From Thalassospiraceae bacterium LMO-JJ14 (GTDB taxonomy: Bacteria; Pseudomonadota; Alphaproteobacteria; Rhodospirillales; Casp-alpha2): 64,000 bases of DNA. This document shows, one piece after another, positions 63,066 to 64,000 of this stretch (position 1 is the first letter of the stretch; the number at the start of each line of letters is the position of its first letter). The stretch lies in the NCBI GenBank assembly GCA_021555105.2, contig CP134604.1, forward strand, positions 1,054,001-1,118,000, written 5' to 3'. Both the position numbers and the translations under genes were made by a program. The notes below the pieces were generated by a model. It did not search any database and was not told where the DNA came from. It worked only from the letters and a program-made list of their open reading frames with translations.

Positions 63066-63326
63066 TCAGTAATCGACCTGTAAGGCCTGCCGAAGGCGGT
63101 CCCTGAGGGCGCGGTCTTTTTTCAAATACCACTCGCGGCTCATGGCTTCGCTGCGAGTCTCGTATTTTTCCAGATACAGAAGCTGCCAGTCGCGCCCCCG
63201 TGTGCTTTTCGCGCCTTGCCCGGCGTTGTGCGCGCCAAGCCGCGCTTCCGGGTCGACCGTCCAGCCGACATAAGTCCGGGACGCCGGTTTGTTTTTCGAT
63301 CCGATGACGTAAACGTAGGCTGCCAT
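63066..63326 (-). CDS. GIY-YIG nuclease family small protein
   Basis: An 86-residue protein: AAYVYVIGSKNKPASRTYVGWTVDPEARLGAHNAGQGAKSTRGRDWQLLYLEKYETRSEAMSREWYLKK is the UPF0213/COG2827 pattern, with GIY (YVIGS), YVG, the catalytic arginine and glutamate. Such single-domain GIY-YIG proteins are common in proteobacteria, and their role is unclear. Faces the helicase gene convergently, with 35 bp between stops. Confidence 0.9.
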   Translation of the reverse strand: MAAYVYVIGSKNKPASRTYVGWTVDPEARLGAHNAGQGAKSTRGRDWQLLYLEKYETRSEAMSREWYLKKDRALRDRLRQALQVDY

Positions 63327-63437
63327 GAATGCCTGCCGGTACAATTGATGCTCACCCTGACAAGGGCGTCATTTTATAGCAGTGAAATAGGTAATGCCGG
63401 GTTAATCCTCTGTTTTGCCGACAACCTGTAAAACATG

Positions 63438-64000
63438 TCAAACGTGCGGCAGGAACGATCCGTTCAGGCTGATGACAAAATCGCGGCAGTGCGTCGCGGC
63501 AGGCGTCAGCTTCCTGTCTGCGCTGTGCACGACAAACCAGCGACGGACAATCGGCAGGCCTTGCATGTCGATGGTCATGAGCCGGCCGCTTTCCAGTTCC
63601 GCAATGACCGTATGTGCGGAAATAAGCGCAATCCCGAGACCGGCAATCACCGCCTGCTTGATGGTCTCGTTGGTCCCCAGTTCGATCTTGTCGTACGGTT
63701 GACCTTCACCGATCCGGTCCAGATAGCGTTCCATCAGAATACGCGTCCCGGATCCCAGTTCACGGCAAAGGAACGTCTCTTTCAGCAAATCTTCTGCCTG
63801 GACCTGTTTGCGCGCAAGCAGGGGATGGCCCGGCGGGGCAATCAACAGATGCGGGTGCGGCCCAAGGTCTTCGGCATCGACGACGGGCTCGCGCGGCGGG
63901 CGCCCCATGATCGCCAGATCGACATCGTGATTCCGCAGCTTTTCAATGATTTCGCCACGGTTGCCGACGACCAACTCCAGATCGATATCGGGCAGCGCCT
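63438..64000 (-). CDS. LysR-family transcriptional regulator (CbbR-like effector domain), 5' end beyond window
   Basis: The C-terminal part of a LysR regulator. The reading frame from the window edge begins ...LPDIDLELVVGNRGEIIEKLRNHDVDLAIMGRPPREPVVDAEDL, the effector-domain start of CbbR-type proteins, and includes CRELGSGTRILMERYLDRIG and LGTNETIKQAVIAGLGIALISAHTV. The N-terminal HTH is outside the window. CbbR regulates the Calvin cycle in some relatives, but this domain is shared by many LysR regulators. Confidence 0.88.
   Translation of the reverse strand, partial: ALPDIDLELVVGNRGEIIEKLRNHDVDLAIMGRPPREPVVDAEDLGPHPHLLIAPPGHPLLARKQVQAEDLLKETFLCRELGSGTRILMERYLDRIGEGQPYDKIELGTNETIKQAVIAGLGIALISAHTVIAELESGRLMTIDMQGLPIVRRWFVVHSADRKLTPAATHCRDFVISLNGSFLPHV

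Overview
The window is GC-rich and gene-dense and looks like part of the chromosome of an alphaproteobacterium, probably a marine or soil Rhodospirillales/Rhodobacterales-type heterotroph. The genus is not called. The basis is the gene set: two TRAP transporters, a urtABCDE-ureDABCEFG block, a form-II CODH-like molybdenum hydroxylase operon, many SDR, LLM and aldo/keto oxidoreductases, LysR and LacI regulators, and alphaproteobacterial-style REP palindromes. No rRNA, tRNA or CRISPR array was seen.

Layout. 1-3.4 kb: GlcG/HbpS-like protein (cut by the window edge), class V aminotransferase, GMC oxidoreductase. 3.4-9.5 kb: molybdenum hydroxylase operon on the minus strand (2Fe-2S, FAD and Mo subunits, then XdhC and MocA maturation factors), with coxG divergent. 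9.5-14.4 kb: flavodoxin-like protein, D-amino-acid transaminase plus SDR, DUF983, ABC-F ATPase. 14.4-18.5 kb: an AT-richer foreign-looking segment with an orphan BvgS/EvgS-like sensor kinase and an IS110-family (IS1111-type) element. 18.5-21.8 kb: SleB-like hydrolase, galU, glpK. 21.8-28.6 kb: LysR regulator divergent from a TRAP transporter and a DUF3604/PHP-like protein. 28.6-33.1 kb: long-type prolyl-tRNA synthetase, REP pair, LLM oxidoreductase with a carboxymuconolactone-decarboxylase-like protein, LacI regulator. 33.1-40.7 kb: LacI-type operator and a TRAP/HisD-like/USP/SDR/ADH operon, best read as a sulfopropanediol (DHPS, hps-type) catabolic cluster. 40.7-46.4 kb: more SDRs, a flavin monooxygenase with an NTF2-like domain, two aldo/keto reductases. 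46.7-57.3 kb: urea ABC transporter and urease. 57.3-64 kb: LLM oxidoreductase, hydroxyacid dehydrogenase, D-amino-acid dehydrogenase, helicase, GIY-YIG protein and a LysR regulator cut by the window end.

The most striking observation is in the IS element. Its roughly 220-nt non-coding stretch downstream of the transposase carries two short guides. One equals the sequence at the left insertion junction (ATGACTGC). The other is the exact reverse complement of the right flank (CATTTGGGTCA). Together they spell the 18-bp reconstructed empty target site, as expected of a bridge RNA (seekRNA) of the IS110/IS1111 family. The element also has 14-bp subterminal inverted repeats and a long hairpin that buries the transposase ribosome binding site and start codon.

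The urea block links import (UrtA-E) directly to hydrolysis (UreABC with UreDEFG nickel insertion). Overlapping stops and starts suggest one transcript. A likely sigma-54-type promoter lies before urtA and a strong hairpin separates urtA from urtB, consistent with nitrogen control and extra binding-protein synthesis.
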